Positions 44,689 through 53,824 of a stretch of DNA of 64,000 nt are shown here, in pieces. The stretch covers positions 62,001-126,000 of the forward strand of contig JAFZLD010000015.1 of NCBI GenBank assembly GCA_017553505.1, in the 5' to 3' direction. The translations under genes were made by a program, and so were the position numbers. Position 1 is the stretch's first letter. Each line of letters begins with the position of its first letter. The notes under the pieces are model-generated. The model saw only the letters and a list, made by a program, of their open reading frames with translations, did not search any database and had not been told where the DNA came from. The DNA is from Lachnospiraceae bacterium. Its GTDB lineage: Bacteria; Bacillota; Clostridia; Lachnospirales; Lachnospiraceae.

Positions 44689-45888
44689 CTACATTAACTT
44701 CTCTACGTCGCGGCAATCGTTGAACTTGCCGAAATTTGCAAGCGCCTTATCAAGCGCCGCACTAAGCTTCTTGGTCTGCCTGATACCTCCTTCCCACCAC
44801 ATTCCTCTTACATAAAGTACATTTTTCTTTCGGTCCGGCACAGCCTCGATGCGCCCCACAAATCCGTCTCCGTAGAGAATCGGAAGAGTGTAGTAGCCAT
44901 ACTTACGCTTGTCCGCAGGAGTGTAAATCTCCCACGAATACTTGAAATCAAACAGCTGAAGAATAAGCGCCTTATCCCACATAAGCGGGTCAAGCGGCGC
45001 GATAAAGGACATCCGGGGCTTCACATCCGCTAAGCCACTGACCACCGCCTGCATCAGTTTCTCATCCTCAGCACGGTAAAAGAAAGCGGGTTTCATTCCC
45101 TCAATCGTAACTGATTTAATCTTGCCCTCTGATTCAAGCTTCGCAAGGATTTCTTGGCGCTTCGCTGCCTTTAAATCGATACCGAGAAAAGCAGTACTGT
45201 TTTTATCCCACAACAAGCCCACGGCTCCGATGCGCCTGAGTACGCGCCACGCCGTGAACTCATCATCGTTCTTACAAGGGTTCGAAGCTTCAAGCACCGA
45301 TTTCGGAAGATGACGCTCAGCGAGGTCATAATACTTACGGCTTCCCTGCTTATGATGAACCACAAGAACTCCGTCGGTATAAAGCTGTTCAAGTACCGAC
45401 CTTGCGGCAAGAGATTTCTTGTGCCAGTTGCCGCTCCAGTGCATGGAAGAGTGCCAGAAAATCTCGCCCTCTATGGGGAGCGAATCGCTCGACACGGGAC
45501 CATGCTCACGAATATAATCAACAGCCTGCCCGGTTAACGGTTCAAGCTCACCAAAAGTCTCGCCCAGCTTGCGGCTTCTTTCTCTGTAAGAAGAGAAGTA
45601 AGGCCAGTCCTCGGCAGGCCAGATGGAGAGCTCCTTATCGGCATAGTCCACAAGCTTTCGATCCTTGTACAAAAGATCCTGAAGCATCGACTTCTTGAAC
45701 CCCTTGACTCTCGATTGGAGAGTAAGCTCTGCGTTTTTACCGCATACATCCACCGGATCGAACTGAATACAACCCGCCTGACGCACATATTCGTATGCAC
45801 CTTCCTTACCCACGAAACGGTAAGAACCGAGTAATCCCTGCTTTATAAGTATAAATTGACGCGCTTGCTGTTTGGTAATAGTCTGCAT
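44689..45888 (-). CDS. YcaQ/AlkX-family winged-helix DNA glycosylase-like protein
   Basis: 399 aa. The HTH_42 (AlkX/YcaQ) family is indicated by QARQFILIKQGL and the following GCIQFDPVDVCGKNAELTLQSR, YADKELSIWPAEDWPYF, HWSGNWHKKSLAARSVLEQLY and PLDPLMWDKALI. Characterised relatives unhook interstrand crosslinks or excise alkylated bases using a QxQ/QxD-type motif (the FDPVD segment is the equivalent area). Monocistronic on the minus strand. Confidence 0.88.
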   Translation of the reverse strand: MQTITKQQARQFILIKQGLLGSYRFVGKEGAYEYVRQAGCIQFDPVDVCGKNAELTLQSRVKGFKKSMLQDLLYKDRKLVDYADKELSIWPAEDWPYFSSYRERSRKLGETFGELEPLTGQAVDYIREHGPVSSDSLPIEGEIFWHSSMHWSGNWHKKSLAARSVLEQLYTDGVLVVHHKQGSRKYYDLAERHLPKSVLEASNPCKNDDEFTAWRVLRRIGAVGLLWDKNSTAFLGIDLKAAKRQEILAKLESEGKIKSVTIEGMKPAFFYRAEDEKLMQAVVSGLADVKPRMSFIAPLDPLMWDKALILQLFDFKYSWEIYTPADKRKYGYYTLPILYGDGFVGRIEAVPDRKKNVLYVRGMWWEGGIRQTKKLSAALDKALANFGKFNDCRDVEKLM

Positions 45889-45909
45889 TTAAAACTCCGG
45901 ACGATTGAC

Positions 45910-46179
45910 TTATTTGTTCGTTAGTGATTCAAAAACTTCTATAAAGCGCTTTTTGTTAAAAATCAAAAAAGAATACTTGTTGCCCGACTTCAATGTGATA
46001 GTGGCAATAATACCTTTCCACGTAAGGCTCGCGATATCCGCGACATCCATCTTAAGATTCCGGATACGATCGTCCACGGTTACTTTGCCGGTCTTATAAG
46101 TAATCGAATTATCATCGACGAACAAACCTCCGCCCAATACGCCGCCGTAAATGATACTGCACATAAACTGAGTTTTCAT
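45910..46179 (-). CDS. Small hypothetical protein, PH/GRAM-like
   Basis: 89 aa from ATG at 46179, with AAAGGAGGG correctly spaced; an upstream in-frame start at 46209 precedes that site. Pattern MKTQFMCSIIYGGVLGGGLFVDD, then alternating beta strands (ITYKTGKVTVDDRIRNLKMD, GIIATITLKSGNKYSFLIF). This resembles small bacterial PH-like domain proteins. Function unknown. Confidence 0.7.
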   Translation of the reverse strand: MKTQFMCSIIYGGVLGGGLFVDDNSITYKTGKVTVDDRIRNLKMDVADIASLTWKGIIATITLKSGNKYSFLIFNKKRFIEVFESLTNK

Positions 46180-46212
46180 GTTATACCCTCCTTTATTAAC
46201 CCAATGCATTAT

Positions 46213-46740
46213 TTATAAATCAAAAAGATATGAGACTATGGCGTAGTCCTTAACGCCCCACTTGTGAAGACTGATTCTGTACTCACGACCTCCCATTTTC
46301 TCATAGAACTTTCTTGATTCATGATTATCCTTTAAACACCACACAATCATGCTTTTCTTGCCAAGCCCCCTGAAATGCTTGAAAGCATGCTCCATTAAAA
46401 TTCTGCCGATACCGTTCTTTCTCTGATTGTACCTTACGTACAAAGCAATAACCTCGCAATCCGCCGCCTCATCATCAGCCCCTTCTAACCACGAGTACCC
46501 AAGAACTCTAACACCATCAGTCGCAACAAACTGCTTATCATACCTCTTAACTTCAATCTGATATCGATCCTCAACATTCATGGAATCAAGAAAATCATCG
46601 CCTATAATCCCCTTATACGCAATCTTCCAATCCTCAACGCAAATCTCCGCAATATCCCTGACATCGTCCTTCATTGCAGGTCTTACGTAGATTTTGTTTT
46701 TTGATTCGCTATTTGCAGTTGCGTTATTAAAATCAGACAT
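46213..46740 (-). CDS. GNAT-family N-acetyltransferase
   Basis: 175 aa. IYVRPAMKDDVRDIAEICVEDW at the N-terminal strand, ALYVRYNQRKNGIGRILMEHA (acetyl-CoA loop RKNGIG) and NHESRKFYEKMGGREY near the end. First ~15 residues are Asn/Ser-rich. It is probably cotranscribed with the small protein at 45910. Substrate unknown. Confidence 0.88.
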   Translation of the reverse strand: MSDFNNATANSESKNKIYVRPAMKDDVRDIAEICVEDWKIAYKGIIGDDFLDSMNVEDRYQIEVKRYDKQFVATDGVRVLGYSWLEGADDEAADCEVIALYVRYNQRKNGIGRILMEHAFKHFRGLGKKSMIVWCLKDNHESRKFYEKMGGREYRISLHKWGVKDYAIVSYLFDL

Positions 46741-46885
46741 GTCATTTTCCTTTGCATTTATTCGCTATTATTAAATCATACTATATTTCACATCAAAATC
46801 CAAACATTTATTGCTCAAATACAAGCACTATTCGCAAATAATTATTTACATGTGCTCGAATCCTGACATTGAGCAATCCGTTGAG
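46741..46885. other. AT-rich intergenic stretch between GNAT gene and element A copy 2
   Basis: No ORF or clear hairpin seen. It should hold the promoter of the minus-strand GNAT gene, but no strong -35/-10 pair could be picked. Confidence 0.4.
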
Positions 46886-47074
46886 CCGCGGGGCGAATAT
46901 AAAGAGATTAGCTGGGCCGAAGCGGGAGCGATAAAAAACCACAGACTTCGCTCGTGAAGTTCAAGCGGTAGAGTGTCGGGCGGCCTCGTCTTTATAGCCC
47001 GACTGAACAAAACGATCGTAAAACTTTCTTCGAGGGAGTCTCGGTCAGTTAATCTCTTTATATTCGCCCCGTGG
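46886..47074 (-). ncRNA. Structured element A, copy 2 (minus strand)
   Basis: Closed by a perfect 22-bp inverted repeat (46889-46910 with 47050-47071), extendable to 25 pairs with one wobble. Read on the minus strand, its interior aligns end to end with copy 1 at 38416-38619. Shared blocks include CGAGACTC, AAGAAAGTTTTACGA, GCTATAAAG, CGAGGCCGC and CTACCGCTT. The inner stem is TCGGGC/GCCCGA here versus CCGAGC/GCTCGG in copy 1. One AAGTTT pairing is U-G in this orientation only, which supports the minus strand as sense. Not linked to the same genes as copy 1. Confidence 0.75.
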
Positions 47075-47230
47075 TGGAATGGAGGGTAATCGCAATAGAG
47101 AAGGATTTGCGTGAATTTAGCAAGAATCGGAAAAATTCAAGTTATTAGAAAATATTCGGACAATAAAAAAATATTTTGTTAATTCTCTAAATGTAATGTA
47201 TAATTGAAATACAATGAAGGGAGAATGCGC

Positions 47231-48454
47231 ATGTTTGCAACACTTATACCTTTGTTTGATGAAAATATGGCGGTTAAGGCCTTTTCGCTTTTCTCTCAGA
47301 AGGAGAACTTCCTGCTAAATCCCCATATGCTTGGAACCGGTGCATATTCGGGAGTGGGAACCATAAACGGCCTTGAGGTTATCGAGAATACGGGCATCGA
47401 AACATTGTCTAAAGATGCCGACATTTTCGTGCCGGTTAATAATGCATCCATATTTGCGGACATAGAGGACCAGTGTAAGGCGCCCGCTAAGCGAATTGTT
47501 ATTTTGATGGACAATACCGTTAAGCCGGAGACCGAATACTTAAGACGAATAGATGAACTGAAAAAGAAAGGCTACAGATTCGCAATAAGAAAGCTTCTTG
47601 TGGCAGACTTTGAAGCATACAGAGATATTATCGGAAAGCTTGATTTCATTCTCCTTGATCACAAAAGAATTGATATTTCAAAGGCGAAGATTTATTTTAC
47701 CAAGCTGTTTCCTAACGTTAAACTGTGCGCCATCAATATCGAGACGCAGGAAATATTTAACGAATTAAAGGCTCAGGGCGGATATACATATTACGAGGGC
47801 GAATTCTACAGAATTCCCATTACCGCAGGCGTTACGGAAGTTGCACCCGTTAAGATGACTTACATAGAGCTTATGAACGTGGTAAACGCTCCCGACTTTG
47901 ACCTTACAAAGGCAGCCGATGTTATCGGGCGAGATACCGCGCTTGTTGTGTCGCTCTTAAAGATGGTTAACAGGATGAGCGTTAACTCGGAGATTACGTC
48001 GATAAGACATGCTGCGGCAATGTTAGGCCAGAAGGAACTTAAGCGTTGGATTAATACAGCTGTTGCCAATAAACTCTGTGAAGACAGTCCCGGCGAAGTT
48101 ACCAGACTTTCTCTTATCAGAGCTAAATTTGCCGAGAATCTGGCACCGCTTTTCGACCAGGCAGGCCAGGCACAGGAACTCTTCCTTATGGGACTTTTCT
48201 CAATCCTTGATGTGGTACTCAATAAGTCCATGGAAGAAGCGTTAAAGATAGTTCACATATCCAAAGCAATCGAGAAGGCTCTCGTAAAAGGCGAAGGCGA
48301 CTTCGGCGAAGTGCTTAAATTTATGCGTGCATACGAAGATGCCAACTGGACCGAAGTATCACGTGTTATGGTACTTAAAAACATTGATATGAACGCAACT
48401 TACGCCGCATACCTCGATGCACTCAAGTGGTATAAGACCATTTATGCCGCATAA
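47231..48454 (+). CDS. HDOD-domain protein with degenerate EAL-like N-terminus
   Basis: 407 aa from ATG 47231 (AAGGGAGA at 47217-47223; ATG 47225 is too close to that site). Residues ~1-200 follow the fold pattern of EAL phosphodiesterases (FATLIPLFDENMAVKAFSLF, YRFAIRKLLV, LDFILLDHKRIDIS, KLCAINIETQEIF) but lack the E-A-L motif and metal residues. Residues ~210-407 are HDOD (NAPDFDLTKAADVIGRDTALVVSLLKMVN, IRHAAAMLGQKELKRWINTAV). This is the YuxH/CdgJ-like architecture, probably a signalling scaffold that binds rather than cleaves c-di-GMP, or neither. Confidence 0.85.
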   Translation: MFATLIPLFDENMAVKAFSLFSQKENFLLNPHMLGTGAYSGVGTINGLEVIENTGIETLSKDADIFVPVNNASIFADIEDQCKAPAKRIVILMDNTVKPETEYLRRIDELKKKGYRFAIRKLLVADFEAYRDIIGKLDFILLDHKRIDISKAKIYFTKLFPNVKLCAINIETQEIFNELKAQGGYTYYEGEFYRIPITAGVTEVAPVKMTYIELMNVVNAPDFDLTKAADVIGRDTALVVSLLKMVNRMSVNSEITSIRHAAAMLGQKELKRWINTAVANKLCEDSPGEVTRLSLIRAKFAENLAPLFDQAGQAQELFLMGLFSILDVVLNKSMEEALKIVHISKAIEKALVKGEGDFGEVLKFMRAYEDANWTEVSRVMVLKNIDMNATYAAYLDALKWYKTIYAA

Positions 48455-48504
48455 TTAGCGCAATTTATGGCAAAATAACAGCAATACATAATAAGTTTAT
48501 AAAA

Positions 48505-48540
48505 AAGACTGCATGCTAACATTTTCATGTAGTCTTTTCT
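48505..48540 (+). terminator. Terminator between HDOD gene and MATE gene
   Basis: AAGACTGCATG and CATGTAGTCTT arms (one G-U) around a 10-nt loop, then TTTTCTT. Confidence 0.8.
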
Positions 48541-48575
48541 TATGTTTATTTTTATGTGTTTATAGAGGCAAAATA

Positions 48576-49985
48576 ATGAAATTATACAAGAAAGATCCCG
48601 CGTTTTACGGGAAAGTATTTACCATAGCTATTCCGATAGCTTTGCAGAGCTTAATAAGTATCGGTGTCAACATGTTAGACACCATCATGGTAGGTAAGCT
48701 TGGTGAGAATTCACTTTCCGCCACATCGCTTGCCAATTCTTTTATCAGTATCTATCACATCTTCTGTATGGGTCTTGGTATGGGAGCTTCGGTGCTCGTA
48801 TCAAGATACTGGGGTATGAAAAGCTCCGTATCGGAAGATAAGAGCATAGTCGGTGAGAGTGCCAATGCCGGTCATGCTCTTAAGCAGACAGTGGCATTGA
48901 TGCTTAGAATTACGCTTATACTTGCATCACTCTTTGCACTGGCAACGCTGTTCTTCCCGGGAACACTTATGAAGATGTACACTCCCGACGCAGAGATAAT
49001 AAGGCTTGGTTCTGTTTATTTTAAATATTCGGTTATTACTTATTTCTTCCTCGGAACTTCTTTGGTAAGTACGATTGTATTAAGAAGTGTAGGAGAGGTA
49101 AGATTCCCTCTGCTTGTATCAATCGGTGCTTTCTTTGTGAACTTAGGCGCCAATTATATCTTTATCTTCGGTAAATTAGGGGCTCCCCGTATGGAAGTTG
49201 CGGGTGCTGCACTCGGAACACTTATAGCGCGTATTTTTGAAGCAACACTTATTCTGTTTTACTTATTTGTGGTTGATAAGAGGATTGCCTTTAAGGTTAA
49301 AGACCTCTTTATGAAGACAAGCTCACTTATCGGCGAGTACATAAGAATCAGTATTCCCGTACTTATAAGCGATGCTATTCTTGCATTGGGCTCGAACTCT
49401 GTTGCCATGGTAATAGGCCGACTCGGAGCTACCTTCGTAGCGGCCAATGCCATCACTGCGGTTACGCAGCAGTTAAGTACCGTGGTTATTCAGGGCGTAA
49501 GCCAGGCAGGAGCTATCGTTACCGGCCAGACACTCGGCACGGGTAACAAAGAAAAAACAATGGAGCAAGGCTGGCTCTTTCTGGGCCTCGGCTTCGGACT
49601 CGGTGCAATTTCGGCGCTCTTTATCATGATTGCCAAGAATCCGATTATCAGTTTCTACAGTGATGTAAGTGCGGAGACTCAGACAATTGCGGGACAGCTT
49701 ATGGTGGCTATCAGTATTATTATTATCTTTCAGGCTACCAACAGTATCATGACCAAGGGAGTGCTAAGAGGCGGCGGAGATACGAAGGTGCTGATGCTTG
49801 CCGACAATATCTTTCTTTGGGCGGTAGCGATTCCGCTTGGTATCCTTGCGGGATTCGTATTACATCTGCCTGCATTCTGGATATATGTATGCCTTAAGTC
49901 CGACCAGATTATCAAGACATTCTGGTGTGTAATCAGACTGCAAAGCGGCAAATGGATTAAGAAGATTTCAACAGGTAAACATTAA
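48576..49985 (+). CDS. MATE-family efflux transporter
   Basis: 469 aa from ATG 48576; an in-frame ATG at 48513 lies in the terminator. Twelve hydrophobic segments in two MatE repeats: IAIPIALQSLISIGVNMLDTIMVGKLG starts repeat 1 and ISIPVLISDAILALGSNSVAMVIGRLG starts repeat 2. Na+ or H+ coupled export of cationic or unknown compounds. The ribosome binding site is weak (AGAGGC). Confidence 0.92.
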   Translation: MKLYKKDPAFYGKVFTIAIPIALQSLISIGVNMLDTIMVGKLGENSLSATSLANSFISIYHIFCMGLGMGASVLVSRYWGMKSSVSEDKSIVGESANAGHALKQTVALMLRITLILASLFALATLFFPGTLMKMYTPDAEIIRLGSVYFKYSVITYFFLGTSLVSTIVLRSVGEVRFPLLVSIGAFFVNLGANYIFIFGKLGAPRMEVAGAALGTLIARIFEATLILFYLFVVDKRIAFKVKDLFMKTSSLIGEYIRISIPVLISDAILALGSNSVAMVIGRLGATFVAANAITAVTQQLSTVVIQGVSQAGAIVTGQTLGTGNKEKTMEQGWLFLGLGFGLGAISALFIMIAKNPIISFYSDVSAETQTIAGQLMVAISIIIIFQATNSIMTKGVLRGGGDTKVLMLADNIFLWAVAIPLGILAGFVLHLPAFWIYVCLKSDQIIKTFWCVIRLQSGKWIKKISTGKH

Positions 49986-50005
49986 TTTTCAGGGGGTTAT
50001 AAATT

Positions 50006-51604
50006 ATGGCTAAAAAAGCTAAAATCACAGTTCATCCCGAGTTTCAGATCGGGGACATTTCGGAGAGATTATTCTCTGCATTCTTAGAGCCTATCGGAAC
50101 CATGGTCAACGGTACCATGTTCAATCCCAAGCATCCCACGGCGGATGAGCAGGGCTTCAGACGCGACTTCATCGACGGCCTTAAGGACACAGGCCTTCCC
50201 GCAGTGCGTCTTCCCGGCGGTAACTTCGTATCCGCATGGCAGTGGAAGGATTCCATCGGACCCAAGGACCAGAGAAAGGTTCACTTAGATCCCGCATGGT
50301 ATCAGTACATCACCAATGAAGTGGGTCACGACGAATATCTTCAGTGGGCTGAGAAGGTCGGTACAGAAAGCTTGTACACCATCAATCTCGGCACTCATAG
50401 AGAAATGCAGGATGCAATGGACCTTGTAGAATACACCAATCATCCGTGCGGAACCTACTGGTCAGACCTTCGTCGCAAGAACGGTCACGAAGACCCTTAC
50501 AAGGTTAAGCTTTATTACCTCGGCAACGAAATGGACGGTCCCTGGCAGTTAGGCTCCTGGGAGAAAGACCCTTCAGGCTACGGCGTATTGTGCAACGAAG
50601 CTTCCAAGGCCATGAAGTGGATTGACGCGTCCATCGAGACTGCAGTATGCGGTTCTTCCGCGCCTTTCATGGAGCATTTCCCCGAGTGGGACGAGAAAGT
50701 ACTCGACCAGTGTTATGACACCGTAGATTACCTTTCCGTTCATCATTATCACAGCGCTCAGCCCGGCGATATCAAGTCGCTTCTCGGCGGTTCGCTTTAC
50801 TATGAAGACTTTATCAATACCGAAGCTGCCATGATTGAATACGTGGCTTCCAAGCACCGTTCACCCAAGAAAGTGAAGATTTCTTTTGACGAATACGGCG
50901 CAATGGTAAGACCTTTCTCACCGCTTAATCCCGGCTACGGCCGTTACAATATGGCTCGCAGCCATTACAAATTCGATCCCGAGAGAAGATACATTCTTCA
51001 CGATCCCGACAAAATGACCGACAGAGCATTCCCGGGCGGAGATATGTTGCACCTTCTTTCGATGGCATCGATTCAGCTTGCACTGCTTCGTCATGCCGAT
51101 GTGGTTAAGGTAGGCTGTATGACAGGCGGTTTGGGAGCATTATGTGCTTCCAATCACGACCACGTATGGAAGGCTGCTTCACACTATGCATTCAAACAGC
51201 TTATCGATTATGCCCGCGGTATTTCAATGGAGACCAAGGTCGACAGCGAGACCTACGACATGCCCGGCTACGCCATCGACGACACTTCGCAGTACACCGG
51301 CAAAGAAGGCGTTAACTACATCGATTCCGCATCCGCATGGGATAAAGAACACGACAGACTCACTGTTTTCGTGATAAACAGAAGCGAAACGGAAGAGTAT
51401 CCGATTGACCTTGATATTAAGGGCTTTGAGGGTTATAATTCATATGAGCATGTTGAGATTTATTCTCCTGATTTTGATGCGAAGAATGCCTATGGAGAGG
51501 ACATCATCGTACCTAAGGAGAATAAGGAAGGTAAGCTTGAAGACGGAGTGTTTACCACTCACGTTAAGCCTCTTTCCTGGAATGTGATTACTTTCACCAA
51601 GTAA
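50006..51604 (+). CDS. abfA: GH51 alpha-L-arabinofuranosidase
   Basis: 532 aa. Residues VRLPGGNFVSAWQWKDSIGP, the acid/base Glu175 in YYLGNEMDGPWQ, and the probable nucleophile Glu296 in KISFDEYGAM (more often DEWN) define GH51. The C-terminal domain is a beta sandwich. It removes arabinose side chains from arabinoxylo-oligosaccharides. No signal peptide. GGGGG precedes ATG 50006. It probably works with the GH43 and GH10 enzymes 10-20 kb upstream. Confidence 0.94.
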   Translation: MAKKAKITVHPEFQIGDISERLFSAFLEPIGTMVNGTMFNPKHPTADEQGFRRDFIDGLKDTGLPAVRLPGGNFVSAWQWKDSIGPKDQRKVHLDPAWYQYITNEVGHDEYLQWAEKVGTESLYTINLGTHREMQDAMDLVEYTNHPCGTYWSDLRRKNGHEDPYKVKLYYLGNEMDGPWQLGSWEKDPSGYGVLCNEASKAMKWIDASIETAVCGSSAPFMEHFPEWDEKVLDQCYDTVDYLSVHHYHSAQPGDIKSLLGGSLYYEDFINTEAAMIEYVASKHRSPKKVKISFDEYGAMVRPFSPLNPGYGRYNMARSHYKFDPERRYILHDPDKMTDRAFPGGDMLHLLSMASIQLALLRHADVVKVGCMTGGLGALCASNHDHVWKAASHYAFKQLIDYARGISMETKVDSETYDMPGYAIDDTSQYTGKEGVNYIDSASAWDKEHDRLTVFVINRSETEEYPIDLDIKGFEGYNSYEHVEIYSPDFDAKNAYGEDIIVPKENKEGKLEDGVFTTHVKPLSWNVITFTK

Positions 51605-51646
51605 TACATTTTGCTCAAATGAGGCGGGGGAAATACAAAAGGAAGT

Positions 51647-53584
51647 ATGATGAAGGATACTGTGAAATTTTCCACTAACCGGGATACAAGGGTCATCGCT
51701 TTATGCATGGCCAAATTCAACGGTCTCGATCAGATCAGTTTCTTGAAAGCCTTTAACCAGGCCTGTGAGCGGAAGAAATATAAGCTTTTTGTTTTTTCTT
51801 CGTCCATAGACTTTTTGACAGATTTTAATACGGAGCCCGAAGAGGCAATTTTCGACCTGATGAATCCGGCCCGGTTTGATGCGGTTGTTATTATGACCAA
51901 TTCTTTTAAGGACCATAAGATTCCGGACAGGATTGCCGCCAGAGCTCATGAAGCGGGAACTTTCTGTGTGTCTCTTAATGAAGACATAAAGGATTGCGTT
52001 ACCGTAAGAATTGACTTTGCCAATTCTTTTGAGCTTGTGGTGCGTCATATTATCGAGTACCACGGCGTTAAGAACGTTAACTTTATCGCAGGTCAGAAGG
52101 GAAATCCTTATTCGGAGGAGAGACTTGCGGTATTCAGACGCGTAATGGCGGAGAATAACCTTCCCGTTGAGGAAGACCGCATAGGATACGGCGATTTCTG
52201 GGAGATTCCCACCGACAAGGTTATGGACAAGTTCCTTGCATCAGGTAAGAAGATAGACGCCATAATCTGCGCCAATGACTTAATGGCCATGGAAGTGTGC
52301 CGTAAGCTCAGAAATGCGGGTCTTAACGTTCCCGATGATGTTTTGGTATCCGGCTTTGACGGTATCGAACTTGAAAAGTTCCACTATCCGAGACTTGCTA
52401 CGTCCATTTATAACGTTGACGAGGCTGCCGAGGTGGCTGTCGACCTTATGGACAGACACTTACGCGGCGAGAGAGTCGACGATGAGTATATCGTAAGCTG
52501 TAAGTTCAGAGAGGGTCAGTCCTGCGGATGCCTTTATCACAACGTATTCCTTGAAGGCATCAGAAACGTGGGTATTAAGGCTTTCGAAGCTCACAGAAGC
52601 CAGAGAGACTTAGAGGCCAACATTCAGTTATTGTGGGAGAAGATTTCACGTCTTTCTTCGCTTAACGATTTATACGGTTGCTGGGGAGAGCTTTACTACA
52701 TTGCCGACAGATATTTCCCTGCAGACTTTGACTTATACATGAATGACGATTTTCTGCGTGAAGATCTCGAAATCTGGCCTACGGTACCGATAGGAGACAG
52801 AGAGAACGCAGTTCAGCATTATACGGACAATCTTCGCGTAGCCATGACGATTCGAAATGGTTCTTTTACCAATCAGCTTGCTGCTACCAGAGAGAACCTT
52901 GTATACGATCCCGATGTGATTATTAAGAAAAGCGGCATAGCCCTTTTCGTACCGATATATGCGCAGGGTTCGACCATCGGCTATGCAATGTGCAACTTTA
53001 ATCCCGAGAACATGCAGTACTTCTTGCTGCTTGCTTTTGTCAACAACATAAATCAGGTATTTGAGTCGCACAAAGAAAAGATAGATCAGCAGAACAAATT
53101 CTGCATCGACCAGCTTACGAAACTGCTTAACCGTCGTGGATTCTACCGTCACATGGAAGAGATAATGAGTGATGCCATTGAGTCGGGGAAGACGCTTTGC
53201 GCCATTTCCATCGATATGAACGGACTTAAGGGCATTAACGATACTTACGGACACACCGAGGGAGATTTCGCACTCTCGAAGATTGGCGAGATTCTTCTTG
53301 ATTCAAGAGCTAAGAGAAGTGTGTGCGCCCGTTTCGGCGGAGATGAGTTTGCAATGGTCTTTGCGGCAGATGATGCCGAGGAAAAGAGCAGGGCGGTTAT
53401 TGAGGAGATTCGAAGCGAGATTGACAAGGCCAATGCCACCGACGGTAAGCCTTACAAGCTTGAATGCGGAATAGGCACTGCGTTCTGCGTTCCGAAGAAC
53501 TGGGACGATTTGGAGAAGGTTCTTTTGGAAGCAGACAGAAAAATGTATAGCAACAAGAGAGATTTAAAAGCCAGGAAGAATTAA
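51647..53584 (+). CDS. LacI-type sugar-binding sensor fused to GGDEF diguanylate cyclase
   Basis: 645 aa. Residues ~15-290 form a periplasmic-binding-protein-like domain of the LacI/GalR type (TRVIALCMAKFNGLDQISFL, IICANDLMAMEVCRKL, VLVSGFDGIELEKFHYPRLATSIY, EAAEVAVDLMDRHL). It has no HTH and no signal peptide or TM segment. A middle ~170-residue region is followed by GGDEF at ~480-640 with RFGGDEFAMVF and a TKLLNRRGFYRHM start. It probably senses a cytoplasmic sugar and makes c-di-GMP. It lies 42 nt after the arabinofuranosidase gene. Confidence 0.9.
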   Translation: MMKDTVKFSTNRDTRVIALCMAKFNGLDQISFLKAFNQACERKKYKLFVFSSSIDFLTDFNTEPEEAIFDLMNPARFDAVVIMTNSFKDHKIPDRIAARAHEAGTFCVSLNEDIKDCVTVRIDFANSFELVVRHIIEYHGVKNVNFIAGQKGNPYSEERLAVFRRVMAENNLPVEEDRIGYGDFWEIPTDKVMDKFLASGKKIDAIICANDLMAMEVCRKLRNAGLNVPDDVLVSGFDGIELEKFHYPRLATSIYNVDEAAEVAVDLMDRHLRGERVDDEYIVSCKFREGQSCGCLYHNVFLEGIRNVGIKAFEAHRSQRDLEANIQLLWEKISRLSSLNDLYGCWGELYYIADRYFPADFDLYMNDDFLREDLEIWPTVPIGDRENAVQHYTDNLRVAMTIRNGSFTNQLAATRENLVYDPDVIIKKSGIALFVPIYAQGSTIGYAMCNFNPENMQYFLLLAFVNNINQVFESHKEKIDQQNKFCIDQLTKLLNRRGFYRHMEEIMSDAIESGKTLCAISIDMNGLKGINDTYGHTEGDFALSKIGEILLDSRAKRSVCARFGGDEFAMVFAADDAEEKSRAVIEEIRSEIDKANATDGKPYKLECGIGTAFCVPKNWDDLEKVLLEADRKMYSNKRDLKARKN

Positions 53585-53588
53585 AATG

Positions 53589-53635
53589 AGCCCGTGAGTG
53601 CATTTGTTTCTAAAGTGGATTCACGGGCTTTAAAA
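53589..53635 (+). terminator. Terminator after GGDEF gene
   Basis: AGCCCGTGA (53589-53597) pairs with TCACGGGCT (53621-53629), then TTTAAAA. Confidence 0.7.
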
Positions 53636-53744
53636 GTATAAACAATAGATTTAATTCAGATTTTTTAGAATTAATTTCGAGTTAATTTGCTGTTTCCTTT
53701 GCGATAATGGGGTACGTTTAATATGTGTGTATAACGAATATAAA

Positions 53745-53779
53745 CGTCCGGCTATCGAGGGGATAAGCCGGGCGTTTTT
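53745..53779 (+). terminator. Terminator/attenuator hairpin upstream of dtd
   Basis: CGTCCGGCTAT and ATAAGCCGGGCG arms, then TTTTTG, lying between an untranslated leader and dtd. No riboswitch class recognised. Confidence 0.75.
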
Positions 53780-53824
53780 GATTGCGCAAAAACATTCTCA
53801 ATCTGATTTAAGAGGTATAATGAT

